Positions 1 through 10,197 of a stretch of DNA of 60,858 nt are shown here, one piece after another. A program made the position numbers and the translations under genes. The notes under the pieces were generated by a model, which searched no databases, was not told the origin of the DNA, and saw only the letters and a program-made list of their open reading frames with translations. Within the stretch, counting starts at the first letter, position 1; each line of letters begins with the position of its first letter. The stretch is from Acanthamoeba lenticulata (taxonomy: Eukaryota > Discosea > Longamoebia > Acanthamoebidae). The stretch is from contig NAVB01000328.1 of NCBI GenBank assembly GCA_002179805.1, forward strand, positions 1 through 60,858, read 5' to 3'.

Positions 1-324
1 ATAAAAAGAAATTTCATTATTTGTTTAATATGAACATTTAATTAATTATAAATATTTCAACGCACATAACTCTCTACAGACAAGCTGGTGGCGATGCTGG
101 TGGAGCGGCTGGAACGTGGGGAGGAGGTGCCCATGGAGCACGACGCGCTGCTGGCGGTGGTGAAGGACGTGTGCCGCGAGCAGGGAGCCGGGAGCAAGGT
201 CCTCTTCCACGCGCTGCGGTACCTCTTGACGGGCGGGCGGGAGGGCCCCGGCGTCGTCGACACGATGGCCACCCTCGGCCGACCACGCACGCTTCAGCGC
301 CTCCGCCATGGCCTTCCGCAGTAA
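1..324 (+). CDS. Glutamyl-tRNA synthetase, last exon (partial, 5' end outside window)
   Basis: Positions 1-79 are an AT-rich intron ending in a pyrimidine-AG acceptor. The exon runs from 80 to the TAA at 322-324 and encodes about 80 residues. It carries the C-terminal signature of class I glutamyl-tRNA synthetases: a G-[SK]-x-LFHALRYLLTGG...GP stretch followed by a leucine/arginine-rich end (LGRPRTLQRL). In bacterial and organellar GluRS this is the anticodon-binding helical cage (K-x-LF-x-x-LR-x-ALTG-x-x-x-GP). The motif suggests the organellar, bacterial-type enzyme charging mitochondrial tRNA-Glu rather than the cytosolic form. The catalytic HIGH and KMSKS parts lie left of the window, so the subtype stays an inference. 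Confidence 0.75.
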
Positions 325-514
325 AACAAAAAATCATTTATTTTTTGTTGCCACGTCAGCATCCGGAATGTGAAGAAGCCATTTTTATTCTCCTCGCCCC
401 TGCTCCCAAGTTGGGCAAGCGGTGTGGCAAAAAAGGTCAACAACTCAGTTGGGTGGACGCGTGACAGGAAATCCGACCTCAGCTGAAGGTGGACGGAAGG
501 AGAAGTGGGAGGAG

Positions 515-2335
515 ATGAAGGGATTCACTTACTTCGTAACCTTCGTGCTGCTGGTGGCGCTCTGCTGTGGGTTCGCAGCGGCCATCTCCAAGCAGCGAGC
601 CAGATGGGAAAAGACTCAAGTCGATTCGGACGAGATGAAGGTCAGGAAGGCCCATCTCTCCGATTGGAAGAAGGAAAGGGAGGTGGACGAAGGCGAGGGA
701 GATGTTAAGACCGATGGTGAAGGTGGTGATGGTGATGGTGATGAGGATGTCATCTACACCACCACTGTCGATTCCAACGTCGAGGCCGAGCTTGAGCAGT
801 GCTTGAGCGATCTCAAGGAGCAGGTCCGCAAGGAGGCGGAGTGGGAGATGAAGCGTGACGAATGCCTCGAGCGCCTGGCTCCTCTGGTTGAAGAGGATGA
901 GATGTACGAGAGGTGGAGAGACGTCAACCGCACGCAGGCCATGTACTGCCTCTGGAACCTGACGACTTGTAACGATGAGAACGAGGCCAAGATCCAGGGC
1001 GTCGAAGTGTCGCCGCGCTCGCTCGACGATGAAGAGTTGATGTCTGTCATCCCGCTCTTCCGCGCTGAGGAGAAGGACAGGCAGGGCATCCCGGCCGTGG
1101 ACGTTGAGGCCTACACGCGCCTCATCACCCGCAACGAGGAAGCCGACAAGGCGTCACGCCAACGCCGCGAAGCCTTTCAATGCACGCTCGACGAGTGCCG
1201 CGGCCTCGTGAGGGACAGCAAACTGGAGGTCACGCAGTTCAGGGGCAACTACTCGTTCTGCGAGGCCGAGATCATCCGTCGGAAGGCCTCCATCATGTCC
1301 TTCAGGCGCTTCTCGGAGCTCTACGAGCAGGAGGCCGACATCTGCGACCCGATTGCCGAGAAGTGCCGCTCAGGCCTCCGCCTGCTGCGCGTCACTGTCA
1401 CCAACGGTGACCAGTCCCTGGTAGTCGACGGCCAAATCAGGCCCTTGGAAAGCCTGGGCCCCGGCCAAACCGTCTACTTCTCGCCCATCATTGCCGGCTG
1501 GGTTGGTTTAGGCCAGAACCCCACCAACACCTTCTTCTCCGACCTCAAGGACTCCCCTGAGTTGACAGCCTTCAACTGGCTGGACCAATGGAACAGTCAG
1601 CCCCTCACGGACAACTTCCAGAAGGCCAATCCACAGGGCAGCATCACCAGCCTCTACACGAACCGCTCTCAGTCCTACCTCAGCTTGGGCGAGTCGACCT
1701 CCCTCTACTTGGAGGTTGATCCGGCCATCCACAACCAGATGTTCTACGTGAACCAGCTTGCTGGCTCGGTCCCCGACCTTGGCCTCGTGTACTTCATTTC
1801 CTGGACCGGCTCTTCCGTCTTCGACCAGGACGGCAACTTCATCGCCCGCACCACTTCCCCGCTAACCCCCCTGCCAGAAGACGATGACCTCGAGCGCAAC
1901 CTCAACGATCCCTTGAAGCGCGCTACCCGCAGCATCCATCATGATGACATCAAGGACTGCGGCTGCATTGGAGACCCTCTGCCTCACTACCGCAGGCACC
2001 GCTACGCGCAAGCCCTGTGGACTGTGGCTGGCCAGACTACCACCACCAACAACCAGACCGTCTATGCTCGCTACGTGTCCGCCTTGCCCTTCGGCACGAT
2101 CGTCGTGGAGGAGCTGCGCTGGACCGTCCCGTATCCTGCTGGCATCAATGCTCAGGAGCGCGACACCCCGTCCCCCTACCCGCTGGGCGACCGCCTGAAG
2201 AAGAAAGACAGCAAGAAGAACAAGAAGACCTCTGCTAAGAGCCAGAACGGCTTTGAACCAGTTCTACAGGTCTTCGTGCCCTGTCCGGCCTCTTCCACAG
2301 ACTCCTCTGCTCCCCTCTCCTGCATCAAGCCCTAA
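515..2335 (+). CDS. Intronless membrane-anchored or secreted protein, unknown function
   Basis: About 606 residues without an intron. The frame is open upstream to 422, but the ATG at 515 is preferred because it places a hydrophobic segment (FTYFVTFVLLVALCCGFAAAI) directly at the N-terminus, acting as signal peptide or signal anchor. Residues about 30-85 are charged and acidic. A helical region follows with paired cysteines spread over residues about 95-300 and NxT/S sequons, consistent with a lumenal or extracellular domain. The C-terminal half looks beta-rich with many aromatic and Asn/Thr residues, then a lysine patch (RLKKKDSKKNKK) and two late cysteines. No family was recognised. It ends 107 bp from the convergent acyl-CoA oxidase gene. 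An intronless gene is unusual in this window. Confidence 0.8.
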   Translation: MKGFTYFVTFVLLVALCCGFAAAISKQRARWEKTQVDSDEMKVRKAHLSDWKKEREVDEGEGDVKTDGEGGDGDGDEDVIYTTTVDSNVEAELEQCLSDLKEQVRKEAEWEMKRDECLERLAPLVEEDEMYERWRDVNRTQAMYCLWNLTTCNDENEAKIQGVEVSPRSLDDEELMSVIPLFRAEEKDRQGIPAVDVEAYTRLITRNEEADKASRQRREAFQCTLDECRGLVRDSKLEVTQFRGNYSFCEAEIIRRKASIMSFRRFSELYEQEADICDPIAEKCRSGLRLLRVTVTNGDQSLVVDGQIRPLESLGPGQTVYFSPIIAGWVGLGQNPTNTFFSDLKDSPELTAFNWLDQWNSQPLTDNFQKANPQGSITSLYTNRSQSYLSLGESTSLYLEVDPAIHNQMFYVNQLAGSVPDLGLVYFISWTGSSVFDQDGNFIARTTSPLTPLPEDDDLERNLNDPLKRATRSIHHDDIKDCGCIGDPLPHYRRHRYAQALWTVAGQTTTTNNQTVYARYVSALPFGTIVVEELRWTVPYPAGINAQERDTPSPYPLGDRLKKKDSKKNKKTSAKSQNGFEPVLQVFVPCPASSTDSSAPLSCIKP

Positions 2336-2441
2336 GAAGTGGCCCTCGTGTAGCACCTTCCTCCTTTTTTCTTCCCGAACAACACGTCTTCTCTTCTTTT
2401 TCTTCTACATCGCGTCGTCATCCTTCTTGCACACACGTCAG

Positions 2442-5400
2442 TCAATAGTCGTGGAGGGGGTCCTGGACGGCCAGACGGCGGGCGGCCGCCCGGTCGTCAT
2501 CGGGGTGATGGTGCTCATCATCCTCGGCGCCGACGTCGACATCCTCGTAGTAGACCACGTCGTACTCCTCGCCCTCGTCGGCCTGCTTGGCCTCGCCCTC
2601 CATCGCGGCGATGTCGTCCAGAGGCTGCGCCGCGAGGGACGCCAGAAGCCGCTCGCGCTCGCCGCGCTCGTTGGTGTAGCCGTGGCTGCCCCGCGCCACC
2701 CAGTCGTAGGCGATCGGCGCGCACACGACGTGCTCCGGCAGCCCGAAGCTCTCCACCAGCGCCAGCGCGTGCGGCCTCAACTCTGTGTCACACAGGTCAG
2801 CGACGCCGATGAAGAGGATGAGGATGAGGATGATGATGAAGATGAACAAGACGGGGGGATAAGCTGCACAAAACGAACCAGAGCAAAGCTTGTTGATCTC
2901 GGCCTGCATGGCGCGGGCCTTGACGGGCGCAAAGTAGCTGTGGGCCATGTACCAGCCCATGTTGCGGTCGATGGCGCTGAGGGCCCACAGGCGGCACAGC
3001 TGCTTGAGCAAGGCCCGCGCGCCGGGCTCCTCGCACGCGCGGACCTGCTCCACAAACTTCTCGCACGTGATGCGGTCCACGTAGGCCTTGCCCAGGGCGA
3101 GGATGATGTCGAGGATCGAGTTCCAGGCGTCGAACGGGTTCATGCCCTGGCCCCGCACCTTGGTCCGCAGCGTCAGCACCACCGTGCGCAGCAGCTTGAA
3201 CTCCCTGCGCGCGTTGATCGACGATGAGCGTTCAAATGCATGCAACACCATCGTCATCAACAACATCAACGCACCGCCAGACAAAGGTGTCGGTGTAGAA
3301 ATCAAAGTCGAGCAGGTGGGCCTCGCCCGAGTAGCGCCGCATCATCGGGTTCTGCGCGCGCCAGGGTCCAGCTCGTCAGCGATGCCCGGCCCAAGCCGGG
3401 CGGGGGCGGGGAAGAGGCGGACCTTGGAGCGCATGAGAATGCCGAGCTGGCCGCGGAGATAGCTGAGCATGTTGGTCAGCCGCTGCTTGCCGGTGAGCGA
3501 GCTGTAGAATTCCTGCAAGAGGGCGCGGGCCACGGCCTGCATGAGGATCGTGTTGTCGCCCTCGTAGGTGAGGTCGATCTCGGCGTCGTTCTTGAACATG
3601 CCGATGCGGTTCTCGGCCGCGAAGCCCTGGCCGCCGCAGCACTCGCGGCACAGCTGGAGCGTCTCCGAGCGATGCCACGTGCTGACGGCCTTGTAGCCGC
3701 CGGCCAGGAGGAAGATCTCGCGCTTCTTGACCTCGTCCTCCTCGCTCAGCGTGCCGGCGACGATCACCTGCTGGATGTCCCGCAGCACCGCCTTCGTGTG
3801 GTTCATCCCGAAGCGCAGCGCGTAGGTCGTCGCGATCAGCGGCAGCAGCCGCCTTTGATGGCTCAGGTAGTCCATCAGCAGGAATTCTGCCATTTTCAAC
3901 ATTAATTTTAAGAATTTCCGATAAATAAATTGAAAAAAAATAAGATTTTATAAAATAAAAATAAGTGGCCAATTTAACGGGTTGTTTTGGAAGACCGAAT
4001 TGGCGACGGGTGCAGGCGTAGCGGACGGCGATGGTGAGGCCCAGCTTGCTCACGTTGAGGGCGCTGCTGCCCACGCAAATGCGCCCGCCCACCAGCGCGT
4101 CTGTCGCGATTGAGTACAAACACCACGCAGATTGGTCGTGAGTGAAGGCGGCCTCAGGGCTTGGAGGGAGGCACAAGAGGGCAGGAGGCACCGAGCATGG
4201 TGTTGAAGCGCTTGCCCCTGTTCGGGATGTGCGTGTTGTACTGCCCGTCCGCTGTGACATCACCATACTGCAACACGACAGGTGCAGTCAATCATGCTGT
4301 TACAATCAAATATATATATTGGAAAATGATAAAATAGACGAACCTTGTTGAGGAGATTGTCGCGCGGGACGCGCACGGCGTTAAACCAGAGGCGCCCATT
4401 GTCGACGCCGTTGAGGCCCATCTTGTAGCCGCAGTCGGCGATGCCCACGCCGGGCATGGGCTTGCCCTCGGCATCCCGGATGGGCACGAGGAAGGCATGG
4501 AAGCCCTCGTTGCGGCCGCCCGGCAGGATCAGATTGGCAAACACCTGGCGCGTCACCGCCACCTTAATCAGCACAGACCAGGCGAGCGTGTGCAGCCTCT
4601 CGGCGAGGCATCCGTACAGTGGCCCAGTTGCCGTGGCAAGCAGCGTTGCCGATCCAGTACTTCTGGGAGGTGGGCGTGGGGCTGTTGATCACAAACTCCT
4701 GCGTCTCCGGCACGTAGATGGCCTCGGTCTCAATGCCCCGCGCATTGCTTCCATGGCCTTTAGGTTTATTATTATTATTTTATATTTCAACAATCAGTGT
4801 TTTTAATCAAATATAATAGAAAAGATGGGATGTAGGTTTTACCGAGTTCGGTGAGGGCGAAGCAGCCGCGAGCCTCGAGCGACTCGCACTTGTCAAGCAT
4901 GTGGCGGTGCTTTTCCGTGCCAAGCGACGCCACAGAGCCGCCAAAGAGACCCCACTGCACGCCAGCCTTGACCGAGAGCGACATGTCCATGAAGGCCATC
5001 GTCTCCTGCATGGCGATCAGCGTCGTCGCGTCGCTGGAAGAGGGATAGGCGTCAACGGCCAGCTCGCGGTAAAGCGAGAAGAAGGAAGAAGAGACGGTCG
5101 GGAACGTACATGAGGATCTCGCGAAGGGTGATGAGTTTCTTTTCGGCTACACGCTTCAAGCGCTCGAGGGTCAGCTCACGATATGCCTCCATGGTCTGGG
5201 TGGCGAGGAGTTCCCAGGGGAGGGGGGGGGGTCATTTGATCCACGCGCTACACGCTGGAAAGATGCACGGGAGGAGGGCAGTACCAAGTTGTAGCGAGGC
5301 TGGAACAAGTCCTCCTTGAACAGGTCAAGCAAGCTGCAGCGCAGCTCGAAGTGGTCGGGATACTACTTGCACCGACAGGCCAAAGGTTGGTGTTTGCCCT

Positions 5401-5682
5401 GACAACTTGGAGCAGGAAGGAGGAACGCACCAGGAGGTGGGTGAGGCGGTCCATGTCCTGCTTATCGAGTTGAAGCTCGCGAAAGGGCACCTTCTTCCGG
5501 GTCGCCCGCTTGGTTGACGTGGTGGTACCGTTGGAGGGGCTGACCTTTGCGCCCCTCTTGACCTTGGCCGCAGCTTCGTGACTGACAAGCTCTGGGGTTT
5601 TGGCCTCCTCCAGGAGGTGCTGGGCGATGGCGTGGGCGCGCCGATGAGCAGCAGTCGTGCTGGAAGTAGCGTTGGCCTGCAT
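2442..5682 (-). CDS. Peroxisomal acyl-CoA oxidase, ACX3-like
   Basis: FAD-dependent oxidase that converts acyl-CoA to trans-2-enoyl-CoA with release of H2O2, the first step of peroxisomal beta-oxidation. About 12 exons encode roughly 850 residues. The start at 5682 gives an N-terminus containing [10 protein letters not shown], which fits the RAx5HL variant of the PTS2 import signal and resembles plant ACX3. Other landmarks are GCFALTELG then [11 protein letters not shown] (FAD/substrate site), [44 protein letters not shown] and the catalytic-glutamate motif YEGDNT. The end resembles ACX3 ([16 protein letters not shown]). After this the protein continues for about 75 very acidic residues that the plant enzyme lacks. 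There is no C-terminal PTS1. AT-rich introns include 3902-3980 and 4750-4840. It shares a 311-bp divergent promoter region with SepSecS. Confidence 0.93.
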
Positions 5683-5993
5683 GTTCTTGCTGTTGAATCT
5701 ACTTCCTGAACAGATGATGGCGAGGATGCAGAAAATGTGCGGAAGATTTATTCTTTGCTTTGCGTTGGTTGCGGGTTGGGCAATAGAACAACGTTCTGTT
5801 GTTGCGTGGACCTGGTTGTTTGATCTTGAAGTTGTCTTGAGCCAAACTGGTTGGAAGTGGAACGCGAGATTCAGTCGAAAAGATGCGTTTGTAACGCACA
5901 AGTTGTCGTAAATTGGCGCAACACGTCACGCCACGCTGGCATTCCATTTTTTTTAATAGCAACGCAAAAACAAATAAAAGACAGGAGGTGCAG
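5683..5993. promoter_or_regulatory. Divergent intergenic region between acyl-CoA oxidase and SepSecS
   Basis: The 311 bp lie between the two start codons (5682 on minus, 5994 on plus), so both core promoters must be here or in the first exons. A small hairpin (AACAAC, 5-nt loop, GTTGTT) sits near 5787-5803. A T-run and A-run lie just before the SepSecS start. No recognised TATA box was found. Confidence 0.5.
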
Positions 5994-8252
5994 ATGGACA
6001 ACGAGAGCTTCTCGCTTTGCGCAGCGGCAGGGCTGGTGGATGCCCCTTACGTGCGGGCAGCAACGCAAGCTCGCGCCCAGAGGCAGGCGCTCATAAAGAA
6101 ACTGCTCTCCCATGTACTGTACTTTCCCGCTCCACCTTGTTCTGGCTTCCTTGGTGGCTATTGACCGGAGCTACACCAGCGAGCACTGCCAGATGAGGGC
6201 TGGGATGACCTCACCATTGAGCTCTTCTTGCAAGAGATCGCCCTGATGGACAGCAACAACTTCATTGGTACCACCCACCTGCCAAACATGAGTGAAGAGG
6301 CCTCTTCTCAGTGAGTGGAGGCAGAGAACGTGGGCGTGGGTGAGCGTGAGTCTCGAATAGCCAGCAAGCTGGTGGCCCGGCGCCACTACCACCTGGGCCA
6401 CGGCATTGGCCGCAGCGGTGACATTGCCGCGGTCCAGCCCAAGGCCGCTGGTGCTCCTCCCCCACCAACATGTGGCTCATCGTCGGCATCTGCTGAGCGC
6501 CTCCCTTTTTCCCTCTTGCCACAGGTTCATCGCTTCTGGTGAAGCTGACCAACGCGCTGGCGCTGCACGCCCTGCGAATCGCCGCCGGTGGGAACAAGGC
6601 CTTTGCCGAGAGCTGCCTCGTGTTGCCGCTCGCCACCGGGATGACCGTGTCCCTGGCCCTTCTCACGCTCAAGCAGGTAAGCCCCGTCCCCGATAGCGCG
6701 CCACGAGGTTGACACTGGTCCGATTGTGCTAAACGCGCTGTGTGGCGTTCCACCAGATGCGCCCCGACTCAGCGCGCTACGTCCTGTGGCCGCGCATGGA
6801 TCAGAAGTCGTGCCTCAAGTCCATCCAGACTGCCGGTGCGGCTGCTGTCCGTGAGGACAAGACGTCTGAGACCTGACTGTTGACACGTCAGCATGATGCG
6901 CATGCGCGCAGGATTCATCCCCGTGACGATCCCCAACCGACTGGAGGGCGATGAGGTGCGGACAGACCTCGAGGCGCTGGAGCGCAAGATCGTCGAGTTG
7001 GGCCCCGAATCTATCCTCTGTGTGCTCTCGACGTCGAGCTGCTTCGCCCCGCGCGCCCCCGACCGGTCTGCCTCTTCCCCGTCCACCGCGCCAGGTCGAC
7101 AGGTCTTCATACTCACACTGCTGGCTGTCCGTGCAGGATCGTGGAGATCGCGCAGATGTGCAAGACGCACGGGATCGGCCACATCATCAACAACGCCTAC
7201 GGCGTTCAGACCTCCAAGTCCATGCATTTGATCGTCGAGGCAGGTCCCTCCCGCCCCGCTCAGCCGTCTAGGACCGGCCTCACCATATCTGTGTTATCTG
7301 CGTTGGATTGCAGGCGTGCAGGGTGGGCCGGGTGGACTGCTTCGTGCAGAGCACGGACAAGAACTTCCTTGTCCCGGTGGGCGGTGCGGCCTCCCGTGGA
7401 GAAATGCTGTCGACATGGTGGCGCACTAACGGGCCCGTGTGCATCTGCGTGGGCGCGAGGCAGGCGCAATCGTGGCGGGTCCCAATAAGGCCTTTATCGA
7501 AGAGATCAACAAGGCGTATCCCGGGCGCGCGTCGGCTTCTCCTATCATCGACCTCTTCATCACGCTCCTCTCGCTGGGCGTCGCTGGCTGGAAGAAGCTC
7601 CTCCAGGAGCGAAAGGTGAGTGACCTGGCGCCACATCAGCACTTGGAGCTCTCTTCTTTTCTTTGATCGGCGACTATGCTCACATGTGGTCAGGAGCTGT
7701 TTGTGTACTTCACCGCGGAGATGGCCAAGGTGGCCGAGAGGCACGGCGAGCGGTTCTTGGCGACGCCCAACAACCCCATCTCGTTTGGTGCGTTGATGAA
7801 CGGCTTGATGAGACGAAGAAGCTGGAGACTCATTCGTGGCACCCACGGCAGGCATGACGCTAACAACGTTGGCCGAGGTCAAGGAGGGACCCACTATGCT
7901 GGGCTCCATGCTCTTCTCCCGATGCTGCTCCGGCACCAGGTCCACCTCCACTTGATGAAGGCAGGACGTTGGTTGATGAAGAGGAGGAGGATGATGACAA
8001 TGATGTGTCAAATGATCCTGCAGGATCGTGACGGGGAAGGAGAAGAAGACGGTGGCCGGGATCTCGTTCGTGGGCTACGGCGCACACATCGATGACTACC
8101 CGATGCCCTACGCTACGGCGGCCTGTGCGATCGGCCTCACGCGAAAGGAGGTCGACCTCTTCTTGACACGTCTCGACAAGACACTGAACGAGCTGCTCGT
8201 CAAGCGTGGCCGCCAGGAGCCAAGCCCGATGTCTTCCTCGCCACTGTCGTGA
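5994..8252 (+). CDS. SEPSECS: O-phosphoseryl-tRNA(Sec) selenium transferase (SepSecS)
   Basis: PLP enzyme that converts O-phosphoseryl-tRNA(Sec) to selenocysteinyl-tRNA(Sec) using selenophosphate, the last step of eukaryotic and archaeal Sec synthesis. About 12 short exons encode nearly 480 residues. The ATG at 5994 gives MDNESFSLC, close to the human N-terminus. Ordered motifs are [27 protein letters not shown]...[18 protein letters not shown] (phosphate-binding loop), [46 protein letters not shown], and [14 protein letters not shown] with the PLP lysine in DKN. Near the end are [17 protein letters not shown] and LGSMLFSR. The last exon ends at the TGA at 8250-8252. All motifs of the family are intact, so this looks functional. 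Confidence 0.96.
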
Positions 8253-9362
8253 ACTGTTTTGGTGCGCTTCTTACTTCTTTCCTAATCCAGGCCCGCCAAA
8301 ACAAAGTGCCAACCCATAAGTCTGGGGTGGTGACCGCTTCGAAGCGAATTTTTGGTCAGAAGTGTGTAGTCGAGTAGAAAGAGAAGTAGGACCTTCCCTA
8401 GGTTGTTACGCGCCACAGGACACATGCACGGGGGCATGCGGTGTGGTTGCGGTTTGGGAAGTCTGCGTGGGTCAGGGCTGTGTCCACTACCTGCAGAAGA
8501 GCGCTCACCTTCCCCTTCACGGGGTAGGCGATTGCTAATGACCTACCTGTCTTTCTTTTGTGTCCTTTTTTCTTGTGTGGTTGTGTTCATGACGCACGTT
8601 ATGCCTCTGGCGACCACACACGGCAGCTACGCGAAAGCCCTGCAGTGTATTGACGTTGTCTTTGGCGTCGTCCTCACACGCATGTGGCGCGGGACCAGGT
8701 AGTGCCTTCACACGACGCGTCGGTGGCATCATGAATGGTGATGTGTTCACAAAACAGGCTGTAGAGAAGGGCCTGATACTGGGGGAGGAGGTGGAGCACC
8801 ACGCCATGCGCGAGGGTGAGGTTGAAGGCGTGGAAGCACTCGACCGGGATCGCATCGCGTGCCAAGCAATGGGATCACGGGCTCCCCGCTTTCCCTGTGT
8901 GACAAGGGGCGGAGAGGCAGACGCCTTAGCGTGCATGGGCGCACAGGCCTCCAACGCCTCCCCGAGGCTCAACCGCCCTGCGCGTAGGAGAACGGAGGCT
9001 CTTGGCTTCGGCCAACAGACCAGGCACGGGCGGCGCACTGTCTCGCGGAGCTGCAGGGCAAAGATGCCGCGCATATCGTGCTCGCGCACCTGCGAGCCGC
9101 CGCTCGACAACACGTGGGCACGCACTCGCGAGAGGTCAGCCCACGTCGTTAACTGTTTTAGTACGGAGCTTCGGAGATGGAAAAATAGAAAACAGCTCGA
9201 AAACTTGAAATATATTTCTGCCTGGAATTCATAAAGACGTCGGCAGAAGAGGGCAAACGAACCTTTTTCTAATCTTTCTCTTTCGCGCGCCTCTCTCTTC
9301 TCCCTGTCCGCGGCGATACCGAGGTGAGCGAGGGCAGTCCTGCTGCCCACACCAGCTACGTG
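8253..9362 (-). other. 1.1-kb region with probable unassigned minus-strand exons
   Basis: No complete gene could be built. Two minus-strand stretches have the strong G/C third-position bias of real exons here. One is about 9152-9020, preceded by an acceptor-like TACTAAAACAG and reading LTTWADLSRVRAHVLSSGG then GIFALQLRETVRR. The other is about 8850-8690, reading CFHAFNLTLAHGVVLHLLPQ then YQALLYSLF. They would need at least two introns between them, and acceptor-like CACACAG and CGCGCAG strings are present. The family is not recognised. The 8253-8650 part shows no coding signal and is probably the SepSecS 3' UTR. Confidence 0.4.
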
Positions 9363-9854
9363 ATGAGCAACTGCACAGGGGAGGTGGCGTGTGCCGACGT
9401 CATGGACGCCCATTCGACAGCAATTTTGCAAGAACCTCACGGATCAACACCACGAGAGTGCCTCGAGAATTCGGCACCGCACGATGCCAAGAAGAAAAGG
9501 AAGCGTGCCGAGGATGAAGCTGCCACAGAAACGGACGAGGCCTCCCTTAACGATCGAATTGACATTCAGCCTGTTGTAGATGGATCCATCGAGGCGAGCA
9601 GGGGTGTGGTTGTGGCGAAGAGGCACAAGGCTGCTCTTTCGGAGGAAGAGGACGGGCCATCTGTCGGAGGCCAACACCGCCCCACAACCGTACCACAAGC
9701 GCCTGCATCGTCGGACGATTCGACGAGCATGGTCGTTGTGGAGGAAGAGAAGTCCGAGGACGACCTGGCGTGGGAGCGAATGTGGAATGTTCTGACGCCG
9801 ACTCAAAAGGCCATCCGATTCATTCTACTCAACAAGCAGCTCAAGAAGGACTGA
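9363..9854 (+). CDS. Small, charged, probably nuclear protein of unknown function
   Basis: About 163 residues from the first in-frame ATG at 9363. The frame is open back to 9324 without another ATG, so an upstream exon is possible. The middle carries a basic nuclear-localisation-like cluster (AKKKRKRAEDE), then acidic and serine-rich low-complexity sequence. The C-terminus is the only part that looks folded: an amphipathic helix with WERMWNVLTPTQKAIRFILL ending in KQLKKD. No family is recognised. The 5' part overlaps a weaker minus-strand frame, which was judged a shadow because the plus frame gives a coherent protein. Splicing and start are unproven. Confidence 0.55.
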   Translation: MSNCTGEVACADVMDAHSTAILQEPHGSTPRECLENSAPHDAKKKRKRAEDEAATETDEASLNDRIDIQPVVDGSIEASRGVVVAKRHKAALSEEEDGPSVGGQHRPTTVPQAPASSDDSTSMVVVEEEKSEDDLAWERMWNVLTPTQKAIRFILLNKQLKKD

Positions 9855-10197
9855 GATCCGACTCGCGAGGCGAGAGCGGGAGAAAGAAGGAACGAGCAAC
9901 ACGTGAACCCCCTTCCAGAGAGAACCTCTCCGACCCTCCTTCTATTGCGGCACTTCTATTCCAACCTCCCCTTCACTTCATCTTTTGTGAATGTTTGTTT
10001 TCTATCTTCTTTCGTTCCTTTCCTCCCTCTTCACCTCTTCCCCCTTTTGTACAAAAGTTTGGCTATTTTCCAACACCTCAACGCGGACGACTTTCTTCTC
10101 TTCACCACCTTGTTGTGTGTGCACGTTTGTGTTCTTGTTCTTCTTGTTCTTCTTCTTCTTTTGATCGAGTCAACAAACCACCACCGGCGCACCCACT
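9855..10197. other. Convergent intergenic region, pyrimidine-rich
   Basis: The 343 bp lie between two converging stop codons. The plus strand is dominated by C/T runs (for example 9980-10060 and 10125-10165), as expected for 3' UTRs. No gene or RNA was seen. Confidence 0.5.

Noticed and set aside
422..514. Upstream start for the 515-2335 protein
   Set aside because: It would bury the signal-anchor segment behind 31 polar residues, and no family supports it. The ATG at 515 gives a normal N-terminal hydrophobic segment.
2442..2460. PTS1 peroxisomal signal at the acyl-CoA oxidase C-terminus
   Set aside because: The protein ends in DPLHDY, which is not a PTS1 tripeptide. Targeting is better explained by the N-terminal PTS2.
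2253..3227. 324-residue plus-strand frame opposite the acyl-CoA oxidase
   Set aside because: Its sequence is low-complexity Leu/Val/Arg typical of antisense reading. The minus strand encodes conserved ACX3 motifs.
8253..8420. SECIS element or readthrough after the SepSecS TGA
   Set aside because: The protein already ends where the family ends. The downstream sequence shows no recognisable SECIS core or coding extension.
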